DNA of 30,017 nt. Source: CAYQUC01 sp964420605 (GTDB lineage: Bacteria; Pseudomonadota; Gammaproteobacteria; UBA6429; Thiohalophilaceae). The translations under genes were made by a program, and so were the position numbers. Below the pieces are notes generated by a model that was not told the DNA's origin, made no database searches, and saw nothing but the letters and a program-made list of their open reading frames with translations. Shown one piece after another: positions 1-8,016 of the stretch. The stretch covers positions 1 through 30,017 of the forward strand of contig CAYQUC010000038.1 of NCBI GenBank assembly GCA_964420605.1, in the 5' to 3' direction. Within the stretch, counting starts at the first letter, position 1; each line of letters starts with the position of its first letter.

Positions 1-105
1 GTAGTATTTTTAAAGATATTATAACGATTATTACTGTTTTATTAATTAAGTAACAAATATTGATATAAAAGACTTATTTTTAATGAATTAATCCAAAGGT
101 AATTT

Positions 106-540
106 ATGTTTACTCAATGCATTAAAGCTTTTGTTCAAAAATTAACTTTAAACTGCTTTCTTATTTTATTAGTAGCATTCATTGTCGTTTGGCCGTCTAT
201 AGTGCAAGCACAAGATTTAGATATAACCGATGAGTATTTACAAAGTTTGGATGAAGAAATTAGCGGTCCAGAGTATTTATCAAAAGCAAAACGCGAATTA
301 ATCGAAACTGAAAATAGAGAAGCGATAGAAAAAAAATTGAGTACTAAAGCTGTTTCTGCATTGGATAGTCTTGCAGCGTTTGAAAATCTGTTAAAAACAG
401 AATACCTTGCGAGTCACAATATCTACTTAAGATTATCATCGCGAATACAAGTTGCTGTGTTTATTAAGTACAAAAAAACAAAAAAACTGTCTAGTGCTAA
501 GCGGATGATAATTAATAGCTATTTAAAGTCAATAAAATGA
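106..540 (+). CDS. Small secreted protein of unknown function
   Basis: I do not recognise this 144-residue protein. Residues 1-36 look like a Sec signal peptide: a lysine-containing start, a hydrophobic stretch LNCFLILLVAFIVVW, and a likely cleavage after VQAQ near residue 36. The mature part is short, charged and probably helical, with an acidic first half and a lysine-rich C-terminus. There are no cysteines after the signal peptide and no recognisable catalytic motif. The ATG is preceded by a fair ribosome site (AAAGGT, about 6 nt upstream). It lies 41 nt before a secreted rhodanese on the same strand, so the two may be co-transcribed and both act in the periplasm. Function unknown. Confidence 0.6.
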   Translation: MFTQCIKAFVQKLTLNCFLILLVAFIVVWPSIVQAQDLDITDEYLQSLDEEISGPEYLSKAKRELIETENREAIEKKLSTKAVSALDSLAAFENLLKTEYLASHNIYLRLSSRIQVAVFIKYKKTKKLSSAKRMIINSYLKSIK

Positions 541-581
541 TTTTTTGAAAAAGGTTTAATTTTTATTATGAGGATTAGTAA

Positions 582-1301
582 ATGAAATTATACTTGAAGC
601 ACTACTTATTCATTATGCTTATAGTCTTGAGTTTACTCTTTACGGTTAGTACAGTTCAAGCTCTCCAAGTAAATATTACTCAAGATTTACCGTACCTTTA
701 TTTAAAGTTTAATGAAAAAAATGTAAAAATAAAGAGAATCCAAGATCAATCGAATAAACTAGAAGGAGGTTTTTCTAAAACATCCAGAAAATGTCCGCCT
801 TTTTGCATTCAGCCGTTCATAGTTGCACCAGATGTAACTACGATTGGTGAGCTTGAATTACTTGATTTTATAAAGGAAAAAATAAAAAAAAATACAGGTG
901 TACTAATTGATGCCAGAACAGCTTCTTGGCATTCTAAAGGCACTATCCCCGGTTCAATTAATATTCCTTTTACCACTTTTTCATTAAAACAAAGCAATCG
1001 AAAATTAATTAAAGCAATGGAGATAATTGGTGTTAGACATCGAGCTGATCCAATAAAAAATATTGGCTTTTGGGGAAGTTTGAAAATAAAAGTCGGTATG
1101 GAGGAAGAAGCGAATCTAAATTGGGATTTTAGTTCAGCAAAAGACATTATACTTTGGTGCAACGGAATGTGGTGTGGTCAATCACCGCGAGCTATTAGAG
1201 GATTACTACAACTTGGTTATCCTGCAGAAAAAATTTATTATTATCGAGGCGGAATGCAGGCATGGAAGATCCTTGGTTTAACTGTCATAGAGCCTAAATA
1301 A
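582..1301 (+). CDS. Periplasmic rhodanese-like protein
   Basis: This 239-residue protein has an N-terminal signal peptide (about residues 1-27, ending VQALQ) and a single rhodanese domain at about residues 85-235. Visible rhodanese features are VLIDARTASWHSKGTIPGSINIP (in two adjacent pieces, residues 107-129), the active-site loop C198-GQSP-R203, and the C-terminal YYYRGGMQAW segment. Cys198 would carry the persulfide; a second cysteine lies close by at 193. Before the domain is a pair C71-PPF-C75. A long insertion (about 140-185) separates the substrate-side strands. Rhodaneses transfer sulfane sulfur, and an exported one would act on periplasmic sulfur compounds or thiols; the substrate here is not known. 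The start is supported by GAGG about 9 nt upstream. Confidence 0.85.
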   Translation: MKLYLKHYLFIMLIVLSLLFTVSTVQALQVNITQDLPYLYLKFNEKNVKIKRIQDQSNKLEGGFSKTSRKCPPFCIQPFIVAPDVTTIGELELLDFIKEKIKKNTGVLIDARTASWHSKGTIPGSINIPFTTFSLKQSNRKLIKAMEIIGVRHRADPIKNIGFWGSLKIKVGMEEEANLNWDFSSAKDIILWCNGMWCGQSPRAIRGLLQLGYPAEKIYYYRGGMQAWKILGLTVIEPK

Positions 1302-1716
1302 AATAAGTAGAAAAAAATGTTGGTTGGGAATCGCATTTAAATCGATACTGTTTGGAACAGCGTTATCAATAATACACTTAAAGGCATGTTGTACTGTTCA
1401 GGTGATAGACTTCAAGTCATTCGATAGTTTGTATGTTCAATTATGCTTCAGAATTCCCCAAACCAAGTTAAATGTGATTTGCTACACTGTTGCCCCTAAA
1501 CCTGCAAAAAAATATTTTGAAGTCATTCGTTGAATGAGGATTTTTGTTATATGAGCGTCTTAATTTGTTAACTCAAAAATTAATCCCTTTAATTAACAAT
1601 TTTGACAATGCAACTTCAAGTACCACGATTTGTGTACCGCTAATCACATTCCTGTGCATTGACTGCTGCGTCCCTGCGGCAGAAGGTAATCAATACTATT
1701 AGTCTTTGATAGTTGA
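1302..1716. other. Gap of about 415 bp with no convincing gene
   Basis: This stretch separates the rhodanese gene from the convergent secreted-protein gene. It holds one TTG-initiated 69-codon frame (1324-1533, plus) with no ribosome site, no recognisable domain and unbiased composition, which I do not accept as a gene. A 10-bp direct repeat AAGTCATTCG occurs twice within it (near 1413 and 1521). A short GC-rich hairpin lies near the right edge at 1663-1682. Nothing else stands out. Confidence 0.5.
1663..1682. repeat. Short GC-rich hairpin between convergent genes
   Basis: CTGCTGC and GCGGCAG can pair around the loop GTCCCT, giving a 7-bp stem with one G-T wobble. It lies downstream of the 1717-2883 minus-strand gene. 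No T-tract follows on either strand, so it is a poor intrinsic terminator; it could be a protein-binding site, a transcript-end structure, or a remnant of a dispersed repeat. Confidence 0.35.
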
Positions 1717-2883
1717 TTATTTCAGTTGAGCTGAAAAATTTCTATTTCTCACTGGGGTATCGCCAACAAAAATATAATAACCGTTATTGATAAAATTATA
1801 AGCATTACTTAGCGCGGTTACACGGTAGGTTCTATTGCGAACCCCTTTTGGTGAAATGTAATATCCATTCACATCTGTTTTAGTACTCCATACTCGGCCA
1901 TTCTGGTTCAGAAATTCAATTGTGACACCACTAACGCCATTACCATCAGATTGTGTAACTTGACCAGAAATAACGGCCATTCTACCGTCTAACCAATGAA
2001 TTATATTTTTTAAATATTGTTCATTATAAGCGGCTGATGGTACGTGCATCCCCCATGGCTCATTAAGAGAATTTAATTGTGTGGTGAACATTGCAGCTTC
2101 ACCTGATAAATAAACACGACCAGCGCCAACTTTAATAGCTACTCCTTGATATACACCTTGTTGTAATTCTAATAAAGCTTCATGTTTCGTATCAAGTGGT
2201 GGATTTGGGTTTATTGTAAATGATATACCGGTAAAAGTTTTCACATAAGAAACGTTCTCAGAGTTGTTTCGCCCTTGTACAAGATCAGAGTTGCTATTTA
2301 ATATATTATTTGTCAAATTTGTTTTATTGAAAATTACCTTTGGTATGGTACTTAGAATAATATCAATACCAAAAGTAGACGCTAGATTAGTCACGTGTGC
2401 AAATGGTGGATGGTCAATTATGAGCAACAGTGAACCTCCGTCTACAACCCATTGTCGTATTGCTGTTACTTCTTGAGTGGTTAGTGCATTTGCCGTTGTT
2501 TTTTGACAGGGGCTTGTTTGACAAGGGCTGGCAATAACTAGTATTTTGGATAAACTTTTCTGCTGTTGAAAATCTGATAGTGGAGCAGTATTTGCTACAT
2601 CCGCGAATGGTCCTTTAAGTGAACGAATATTGTAACCGTCGGCGGTTAGTAATTTTGAAAACCCATAATATGATTTGTTCGCTATGTGAAAATTGTTGTG
2701 ACCTTCATCAAAAAGTATTATAGGGTTTGGAATATTTTCAGGGTTTATAATTTTAGGACTATATGACCAATCTGGACTTTGGCAGTATGCTGTGGGTAGA
2801 ATTATAAAATTTGACACAATAATAATGAATGCAGATATTATTTTATATTTTTGTTTAAATTTGTTTTTAATAATAGACTTCAT
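1717..2883 (-). CDS. Secreted DUF4350-like protein with C-terminal regulatory-like beta domain
   Basis: This 388-residue protein has a signal peptide (about 1-34, ending TAYCQ). Residues about 50-290 resemble DUF4350/GATase-like folds: FDEGHNNFH near residue 58, an ILVIASPC strand, and the VVDGGSLLLIIDHPPFAH segment, followed by a strand-rich region with GVAIKVGAGRVYLSGEAAMF. Residues about 302-388 look like a carboxypeptidase-regulatory-like beta-sandwich (SGQVTQSDGNGVSGVTIEF, then TDVNGYY). The family often senses or binds rather than catalyses; the role here is unknown. A GGAG ribosome site precedes the ATG. It lies 148 bp downstream of another secreted protein on the same strand, with a strong hairpin between them. 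Confidence 0.7.
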   Translation of the reverse strand: MKSIIKNKFKQKYKIISAFIIIVSNFIILPTAYCQSPDWSYSPKIINPENIPNPIILFDEGHNNFHIANKSYYGFSKLLTADGYNIRSLKGPFADVANTAPLSDFQQQKSLSKILVIASPCQTSPCQKTTANALTTQEVTAIRQWVVDGGSLLLIIDHPPFAHVTNLASTFGIDIILSTIPKVIFNKTNLTNNILNSNSDLVQGRNNSENVSYVKTFTGISFTINPNPPLDTKHEALLELQQGVYQGVAIKVGAGRVYLSGEAAMFTTQLNSLNEPWGMHVPSAAYNEQYLKNIIHWLDGRMAVISGQVTQSDGNGVSGVTIEFLNQNGRVWSTKTDVNGYYISPKGVRNRTYRVTALSNAYNFINNGYYIFVGDTPVRNRNFSAQLK

Positions 2884-2987
2884 TTATTTATCTCCATAAA
2901 CAGTACATTGAAAAAACGTTAGTTTTGAAACCTGACTTAATCGATATTTTTGAGCAGGCCATTATACGTATCGAATAGGCGTTTTGC

Positions 2988-3024
2988 ATTGTCCCTGTGA
3001 TAAACTTAGAGTCACAGGGACAAT
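2988..3024 (-). terminator. Strong hairpin after the beta-helix protein gene
   Basis: ATTGTCCCTGTGA (2988-3000) and TCACAGGGACAAT (3012-3024) form a perfect 13-bp inverted repeat around an 11-nt loop. It starts 8 bp past the stop codon of the 3032-4234 minus-strand gene. This position suits transcript termination or 3-prime-end protection, but the minus-strand sequence after it (GCAAAACG) has no T-tract, so classical rho-independent termination is only partly supported. Confidence 0.55.
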
Positions 3025-3031
3025 TTAAACG

Positions 3032-4234
3032 TTAAATAATGCCTCGGCATCTTCCAGTAACAATATCAAACCACGGTCCATGAACTCCGTTGTTGCAGCT
3101 CGTGTTATAAATTAACAAATGGGTTTCGGTACCGGTATTAGTATCATGACATGCGCTTGGATCACAATTTGTTTCAATGAATGTGTCGGCTCCGTTTTCA
3201 GAAATAATTTGTGGTGGTTGGTTGCTTTGTGCCCATTGATAAGGTGCACGGATTGAACCGCCATTATTGATAACACGGGATATGTTACCAGTGGTTTGAA
3301 GTACATAAGCAGATACATCAGCATGGATTTGGCCACCAGTTTCGACTTGTAAAGCGATGATGTCTTTTCCGGAGTTACTAATGACATCAATTCCGGTTCC
3401 GTGAATATGGATTTGACCACCCGATCGTGCAACAGCGGCGGCGGCATTACCTGAACCATCAAAAAATGTTCGAAGGTTGGAGCCGTAAAGATGGATAATG
3501 CCTTTGTTTGCAGCCGTGATGCTACCTGAGGTGGTGCCTGTAAGCCCCGAGTTTGCAACTAGTTTAATTTCAGAACCGAAAAACCAAGTTTCATCACAAA
3601 AAGCAACGTAGGGTGAACCTACTGAAAATGCTGCAGTTGCAGTCACTTTACTGCTATACCAATAATGATTACCGCGTGTTGTTGCGCAGTTTCTTTCGTC
3701 CCAGGCTCGGGCAGTGCCCACAATTTCGACATTTGACCATTTTGAATTACCGCCACCATTCCAGTATATACCGCCATAAAAACTGGTTGTGATTTTCAAA
3801 TTTGAAAAGTTTAATTCCGTGCAATTTGTTACATTTACAGCTGCCGTGCTTGAACTGCCTGTGCCTTGTAAAATAGTTTGGCTACTACCACTGCCATTAA
3901 AGCTAACATAACCGGTATAGCCATCAGCAGGTACACACTTAATATCGATGTTTGATGTGGAAATGTTGGCACCAAGAAATGTGCCTGGTCCAATACTAAC
4001 GTGGAGTGGTTTTGTTGCATTGGGTTTTCGTACTGTTTTCATCCAGTGTGCTAATTGTGGGAATTTAACAAAACAGTTTGCTATGGCGACATTGTTTTCG
4101 CTACAATTTTGACGTAACTGTACTTTTTCTGCGTTGGGCTCAACACCGGGGGTGACTGTCGCTGCAAAAAGTGCTGTTGAGCTTAGTATTGTGCCCAGTG
4201 ATATTATGGATAATACTCCTTGTTTTATTGTCAT
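3032..4234 (-). CDS. Secreted right-handed beta-helix-like protein
   Basis: This 400-residue protein has a signal peptide (about 1-24, ending ALFAA). The body shows the short, repeating Asn/Gly/Ser/Thr-rich strands of parallel beta-helix proteins: runs such as AAVNVTNCTELNFSNLKITT, GNSKWSNVEIVGTARAW and GGQIHIHGTGIDVISNSG step along about residues 95-330. Cysteines at about 43, 54, 100 and 137, then a cluster near the C-terminus (CDPSACHD, TSCNN, GRCRG), suggest disulfides in an exported protein. No pectate-lyase catalytic residues can be assigned, so an enzymatic role is not claimed; surface adhesion or glycan binding is possible. AAGGATGG lies upstream of the ATG. A strong hairpin follows the stop. 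Confidence 0.65.
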   Translation of the reverse strand: MTIKQGVLSIISLGTILSSTALFAATVTPGVEPNAEKVQLRQNCSENNVAIANCFVKFPQLAHWMKTVRKPNATKPLHVSIGPGTFLGANISTSNIDIKCVPADGYTGYVSFNGSGSSQTILQGTGSSSTAAVNVTNCTELNFSNLKITTSFYGGIYWNGGGNSKWSNVEIVGTARAWDERNCATTRGNHYWYSSKVTATAAFSVGSPYVAFCDETWFFGSEIKLVANSGLTGTTSGSITAANKGIIHLYGSNLRTFFDGSGNAAAAVARSGGQIHIHGTGIDVISNSGKDIIALQVETGGQIHADVSAYVLQTTGNISRVINNGGSIRAPYQWAQSNQPPQIISENGADTFIETNCDPSACHDTNTGTETHLLIYNTSCNNGVHGPWFDIVTGRCRGII

Positions 4235-4361
4235 TTATTTTCCATCCTTTAGTTTAATTTTGTTTTTTTAGATAAATGAATAAAGTAAATATTTATTTTT
4301 TGTTTTACTATATCGGGCGGTTATTTTAAAAACAATGAAATAAATGTAACAGTAAGTATAT

Positions 4362-4586
4362 TTGCCGCTAATACTTGGAGTTAAGGCTATTAAAATACGT
4401 GGATATTGGTCAAATATTACTGATATGAGTGCTAGCGAAGAAATATTTTATGACACATATGTAATATTAAGGTGTGAAAATGATGCGCTATGGTTAACGA
4501 TTGAATATTTAAGATTAAGGTCATTACCAGTAAATTATGCGTTAAGCGACTTAGCCTATATTAATGCATTATATCAACGAGTATAG
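4362..4586 (+). CDS. Possible small hypothetical protein
   Basis: This is a weakly supported 74-codon frame starting with TTG; an in-frame ATG at 4425 would give 53 residues (MSASEEIFYD...). Neither start has a clear ribosome site. The C-terminal half (ILRCENDALWLTIEYLRLRS) looks like ordinary amphipathic helix. It ends 8 bp before the convergent ubiT stop. It could be real, a remnant, or chance. No function is proposed. Confidence 0.25.
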   Translation: MPLILGVKAIKIRGYWSNITDMSASEEIFYDTYVILRCENDALWLTIEYLRLRSLPVNYALSDLAYINALYQRV

Positions 4587-4594
4587 TGAGTTAT

Positions 4595-5089
4595 TTAATT
4601 CTCTGGTAATAGAATATTTTCCATTAATTTTAAACTAGAGGTTAATCTCGCCGGTAATTTTTCAGGGTCAAGGTTGTCCATGGTATTTTTCATTGTAAGA
4701 CCAAGTTCGGTATCACCCTCAATAATTAGTCGACGTTGAAAAAATAACGTATCTGGATCAGCCTTTCGATTTGCCAGTAAAATGAAATCTTGTAATTTAC
4801 ATTTAATATCTGCATCAGTATGATGATGATTAGTTATTTTTAGGGTGTTATCTCTAAGGGTAACATTGCAAGTGAAGTTGCAATCACTAATGCTAAATCG
4901 TATGTATTTATCTTGTAAAAAATCCATATCACCATTGCGGATTGATTCATGAAAAACACGTTGTAGTATCCGTCCAAATACTTGTTTTTGTAAACTATAT
5001 GGCACAAATAATAATGGTATTCCGATGATACCCGGTATTTTTTGTGCAATTTTTTGTTTTAGTTTAAGTGTAATGTGATTCATAATCAT
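4595..5089 (-). CDS. ubiT: UbiT, SCP2-domain ubiquinone biosynthesis accessory protein
   Basis: UbiT is an SCP2 lipid-binding protein needed for O2-independent ubiquinone synthesis together with UbiU and UbiV. This 164-residue protein has the family layout: a short N-terminal helical region with IPGIIGIPLLFVPYSLQKQ, then an SCP2 fold at about residues 45-145 ending with the characteristic FFQRRLIIEGDTELGL segment. It probably holds the isoprenoid quinone intermediate at the inner membrane. The gene is divergent from ubiU with a perfect FNR/DNR-type box at 5137-5150 in the shared 151-bp region. An in-frame ATG at 5083 is an alternative start. The identification rests on both the sequence and the ubiUV neighbour pair. 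Confidence 0.9.
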   Translation of the reverse strand: MIMNHITLKLKQKIAQKIPGIIGIPLLFVPYSLQKQVFGRILQRVFHESIRNGDMDFLQDKYIRFSISDCNFTCNVTLRDNTLKITNHHHTDADIKCKLQDFILLANRKADPDTLFFQRRLIIEGDTELGLTMKNTMDNLDPEKLPARLTSSLKLMENILLPEN

Positions 5090-5136
5090 TCCAAATTGAT
5101 AATGCTATAGTAAATGCCATTAACACTGAGCTGGTA

Positions 5137-5150
5137 TTGATTTTAATCAA
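5137..5150. promoter_or_regulatory. FNR/DNR-type box between ubiT and ubiU
   Basis: TTGATTTTAATCAA is a perfect 14-nt FNR/DNR palindrome. Its centre is about 54 bp from the ubiT start and 97 bp from the ubiU start. At the class II spacing (about 41.5 bp before transcription start), good -10 candidates exist both ways: TAAAAT at 5173-5178 for ubiU, and TACTAT near 5106-5111 read on minus for ubiT. One site could therefore activate both directions. Confidence 0.8.
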
Positions 5151-5240
5151 TTAATGGTCAGTTATAGTCTGTTAAAATACCAGAATATTTATTATAGATT
5201 ACAACAGAAAAAATTATAAATAATTTGAAATAGGTGAGTC

Positions 5241-6236
5241 ATGGAACTGGTATGTCCGGCAGGAAATTTTCAATCTCTTAAGGCCGCCGTTGATAATGGC
5301 GCAGATGCAGTATACATTGGTTTTAAAGATGAAACTAATGCACGGCATTTTTCAGGACTTAATTTTAACGATAAAAGAATTGAAGAAGCTATTCGTTATG
5401 CGCGTGAACATAATGTTAAAGTATTGCTTGCGATAAATACTTATGCGCAGTCTTCAAATTGGACACGATGGCAGACAGCGGTAGATCTGGCCGGGAGTTA
5501 TCAAGTTGATGCAATCATTGCTGCGGATATTTCTGTATTGGATCATACTGCTAACAACTGGCCCGATGTAGCATTGCATTTATCTGTGCAAGGCTCAGCA
5601 ACCAACTACGAATCTCTTTTATTTTATAAAACACACTTTAATATTAAACGCGCAGTTTTACCACGCGTGTTGTCATTAGCTCAGGTGAGAACATTGTCAA
5701 AAAACACGCCGGTTGAGTTAGAAGTTTTTGGATTTGGCAGCTTGTGTATTATGGCTGAGGGTCGTTGTCATTTGTCTTCCTATATTACTGGTGAGTCACC
5801 CAATATGTGTGGTGTTTGTTCGCCTGCTAGTGCGGTCAGTTGGAAAGAAACTAATGGGATTTTAGAGTCCCGTCTTAATAATATAGTCATTGATCGTTAT
5901 ACCAAGGATGAAAATGCAGGTTATCCAACGCTATGCAAAGGCCGCTTCGAGGTTGATGGAAAATTACAACATGCACTTGAAGAGCCAACAAGCTTAAATA
6001 CATTAGATATTTTGCCCGAACTGTTCGAGAGTAATATTAGTGCGATAAAAATTGAAGGTCGTCAACGTAGTCCAGCCTATGTTTCGGATGTGACACGAGT
6101 ATGGCGAAATGCAATTGATAGTTATATGGCTTCGCCGGAAAATTATAGGGTACTCGATAATTGGAATACGAGTTTGTCCAAGTTATCCGAAGGAAGTCAA
6201 ACAACACTAGGTGCCTATTCTCGTCCCTGGCAATAA
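5241..6236 (+). CDS. ubiU: UbiU, Fe-S U32-family hydroxylation protein for anaerobic ubiquinone synthesis
   Basis: UbiU, paired with UbiV, hydroxylates the ubiquinone ring without O2, using prephenate as the oxygen source in the family. The 331-residue length matches the family. It opens with MELVCPAGNFQSLKAAVDNG and ADAVYIGF, the U32 peptidase-like TIM-barrel start. Cysteines fall at 169, 176, 193 and 232 (LCIMAEGRC, CGVC, LCKGR), the same numbers as the 4Fe-4S ligands known in E. coli UbiU. A further Cys sits at 190. It is followed 16 bp later by ubiV, so the two are an operon under the box at 5137-5150. No membrane segments are seen; it should be cytoplasmic. Confidence 0.95.
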   Translation: MELVCPAGNFQSLKAAVDNGADAVYIGFKDETNARHFSGLNFNDKRIEEAIRYAREHNVKVLLAINTYAQSSNWTRWQTAVDLAGSYQVDAIIAADISVLDHTANNWPDVALHLSVQGSATNYESLLFYKTHFNIKRAVLPRVLSLAQVRTLSKNTPVELEVFGFGSLCIMAEGRCHLSSYITGESPNMCGVCSPASAVSWKETNGILESRLNNIVIDRYTKDENAGYPTLCKGRFEVDGKLQHALEEPTSLNTLDILPELFESNISAIKIEGRQRSPAYVSDVTRVWRNAIDSYMASPENYRVLDNWNTSLSKLSEGSQTTLGAYSRPWQ

Positions 6237-6252
6237 ATAAATTGGTGAAAAA

Positions 6253-7143
6253 ATGAAATTATCATTGGGTGCTATTCAGTATTACTGGCCTAAAAGCACG
6301 GTATATGAGTTTTACGAATCTATACAGGAACTCGATATTGATATTGTGTATCTTGGTGAAACAGTTTGTGCTAAGCGTCGTCTCTTAAATTTACAAGATT
6401 GGCTAACGATTGCTAAAATGTTAATCGACTCGGGGAAAGAAGTTGTGTTATCAACCTTGACGTTAATAGAAGCAGCATCGGAATTAAGCACAGTCCGAAA
6501 AATTTGCAGACAACATGATTTTCTGGTTGAAGCCAATGATATGTCCGCGGTACAAATATTATCAGAGCAAGGCTTACCGTTTGTAGCGGGCCCGTTTATC
6601 AATATATATAATGCTCGAACATTGGATTTATTGCATAAACTAGGATTAAAACGCTGGGTAATTCCAGTTGAATTAGCACAACAGGGACTTTCAGATATAG
6701 TTACGCAAAGTGTCGCAGTGAACAAAAATGAGAGTGATGCACCGTTAGAAATTGAATTGTTTAGCCATGGAAAATTACCTTTGGCCTACTCAGCTCGCTG
6801 TTTTACTGCACGCTCACGTGACTTAGCGAAAGATAACTGTCAATTTGTATGCATGGATTATCCTGATGGCTTGGATATTATTAGTCAGGATAAAAAAACG
6901 GTGTTTTCTGTTAATGGCATACAAACGCAATCGGGTTACACTTGTGATTTATCTCGTGATACACCAAAAATAATTGAAACCGGAGTTGATATAATGCGTA
7001 TCAGTCCTCAGTTGGCCGGTACGGATATAGTAATTAAAAAATTTAGAGCCGCATTGGACAATCACTTTGACGATACTAATAACGATAAGCAATATTGTAA
7101 TGGGTACTGGCATAATAAAGCGGGATTAGTCAATTTCCGATAA
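6253..7143 (+). CDS. ubiV: UbiV, partner of UbiU in O2-independent ubiquinone hydroxylation
   Basis: UbiV forms a heterodimer with UbiU and carries its own 4Fe-4S cluster. This 296-residue U32-family protein starts MKLSLGAIQYYWPKSTVYEF, typical of the family. Candidate ligands are Cys39, Cys183, Cys196 and Cys200 (GETVCAKRR, SARCFTA, DNCQFVC), closely matching the arrangement known in E. coli UbiV. Another Cys lies at 85. The start follows the ubiU stop by 16 bp, with GGTGAAAAA serving as a modest ribosome site. It ends 39 bp from the convergent nosY stop. Ubiquinol from this pathway is the likely electron source for the denitrification enzymes downstream. Confidence 0.95.
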   Translation: MKLSLGAIQYYWPKSTVYEFYESIQELDIDIVYLGETVCAKRRLLNLQDWLTIAKMLIDSGKEVVLSTLTLIEAASELSTVRKICRQHDFLVEANDMSAVQILSEQGLPFVAGPFINIYNARTLDLLHKLGLKRWVIPVELAQQGLSDIVTQSVAVNKNESDAPLEIELFSHGKLPLAYSARCFTARSRDLAKDNCQFVCMDYPDGLDIISQDKKTVFSVNGIQTQSGYTCDLSRDTPKIIETGVDIMRISPQLAGTDIVIKKFRAALDNHFDDTNNDKQYCNGYWHNKAGLVNFR

Positions 7144-7182
7144 GTAAATTTTAGTTTATTTTTATATGCCACGGTTGAGTTC

Positions 7183-8016
7183 TTATAGAATAGACTTGCG
7201 CTTAAAACGCCAAATAGCAATGCTTAATGGCAATATTATCCAGATAAGTAAAATTGAAATTAATGTTGTTGGTTGAAATAAGGGCCCCTGTGCGATAGCA
7301 GCCAGACCGGTATACTCTCGTACCGCGTCAAAACCGGCGAGATTTGCAAGCCGAAATATATCAGTTGGATTAAGTAATAATAACCAGGCTAACCAATCAC
7401 CACTGTTTTTATTTTGTACCATGACTAATAATCCTAGTAATAACAAATCAAACACCAATACAAACCAAAACCAGCTAATTAATGCTAAACCAGCTGCATG
7501 AGATTTTTCAGAAACCAACACGCTGATTAAATTGGCAATTGATATAAATACCCAACCGAGTAAGGTTGCTGATAAAATAAAAAATCCAAATGCTTGCCAT
7601 AATGCCGGATTATTTAATTGCTCTAATATTATTGCAATTAATAATCCGGCACTACCAAAACCAATGATGGTTGAAACAGCCATAATGCTTGCGTGACCGG
7701 CAAACTTGCCCAATAATAATTGCGTTGGGCTCAATGGGTAACTTAATAGTAATAATAAAGTACCTTGTTCGTGTTCGCCAATAATACCGTCATAGGCTAG
7801 TAATAGTGCTATCAGTGGAATTAAAAAAATTGCCAGACTAGCCAAACTAACTATCGTTGTGGCGAGAGAACTAAAACCGATTGTGCCTGAGGCGACTGAG
7901 CCAAAATAAGACAGTCCAAGCGCAAACAGTGCAAAGATCAAACTAATAGCCATGACCCCACGGTTACGAATGCCATCTTGAAATTCTTTAGTCGCTACAA
8001 TTATTATGGGGTGCAT
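7183..8016 (-). CDS. nosY: NosY, ABC-2-type permease of the NosDFY complex
   Basis: NosY is the membrane subunit of the NosDFY ABC transporter that supports assembly of the copper-sulfide site of N2O reductase. The 277-residue protein has about six hydrophobic segments (near residues 20-40, 50-75, 105-130, 140-165, 175-200 and 250-268) and the conserved cytoplasmic stretch YDGIIGEHEQGTLLLLLSYP typical of ABC-2 permeases. It overlaps the end of nosF by 13 nt, so translation is probably coupled. It is the last nos gene here; no nosL follows, because ubiV arrives convergently 39 bp beyond its stop. Confidence 0.9.
   Translation of the reverse strand: MHPIIIVATKEFQDGIRNRGVMAISLIFALFALGLSYFGSVASGTIGFSSLATTIVSLASLAIFLIPLIALLLAYDGIIGEHEQGTLLLLLSYPLSPTQLLLGKFAGHASIMAVSTIIGFGSAGLLIAIILEQLNNPALWQAFGFFILSATLLGWVFISIANLISVLVSEKSHAAGLALISWFWFVLVFDLLLLGLLVMVQNKNSGDWLAWLLLLNPTDIFRLANLAGFDAVREYTGLAAIAQGPLFQPTTLISILLIWIILPLSIAIWRFKRKSIL

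Noticed and set aside
1324..1533. 69-codon plus-strand frame after the rhodanese gene
   Set aside because: It begins with TTG, has no ribosome site and shows no domain; kept only as part of the gap description.
3112..3558. Long minus-strand frame within the beta-helix gene, and similar overlapping frames elsewhere
   Set aside because: These are alternative frames of strongly supported genes, without their own ribosome sites or domains.
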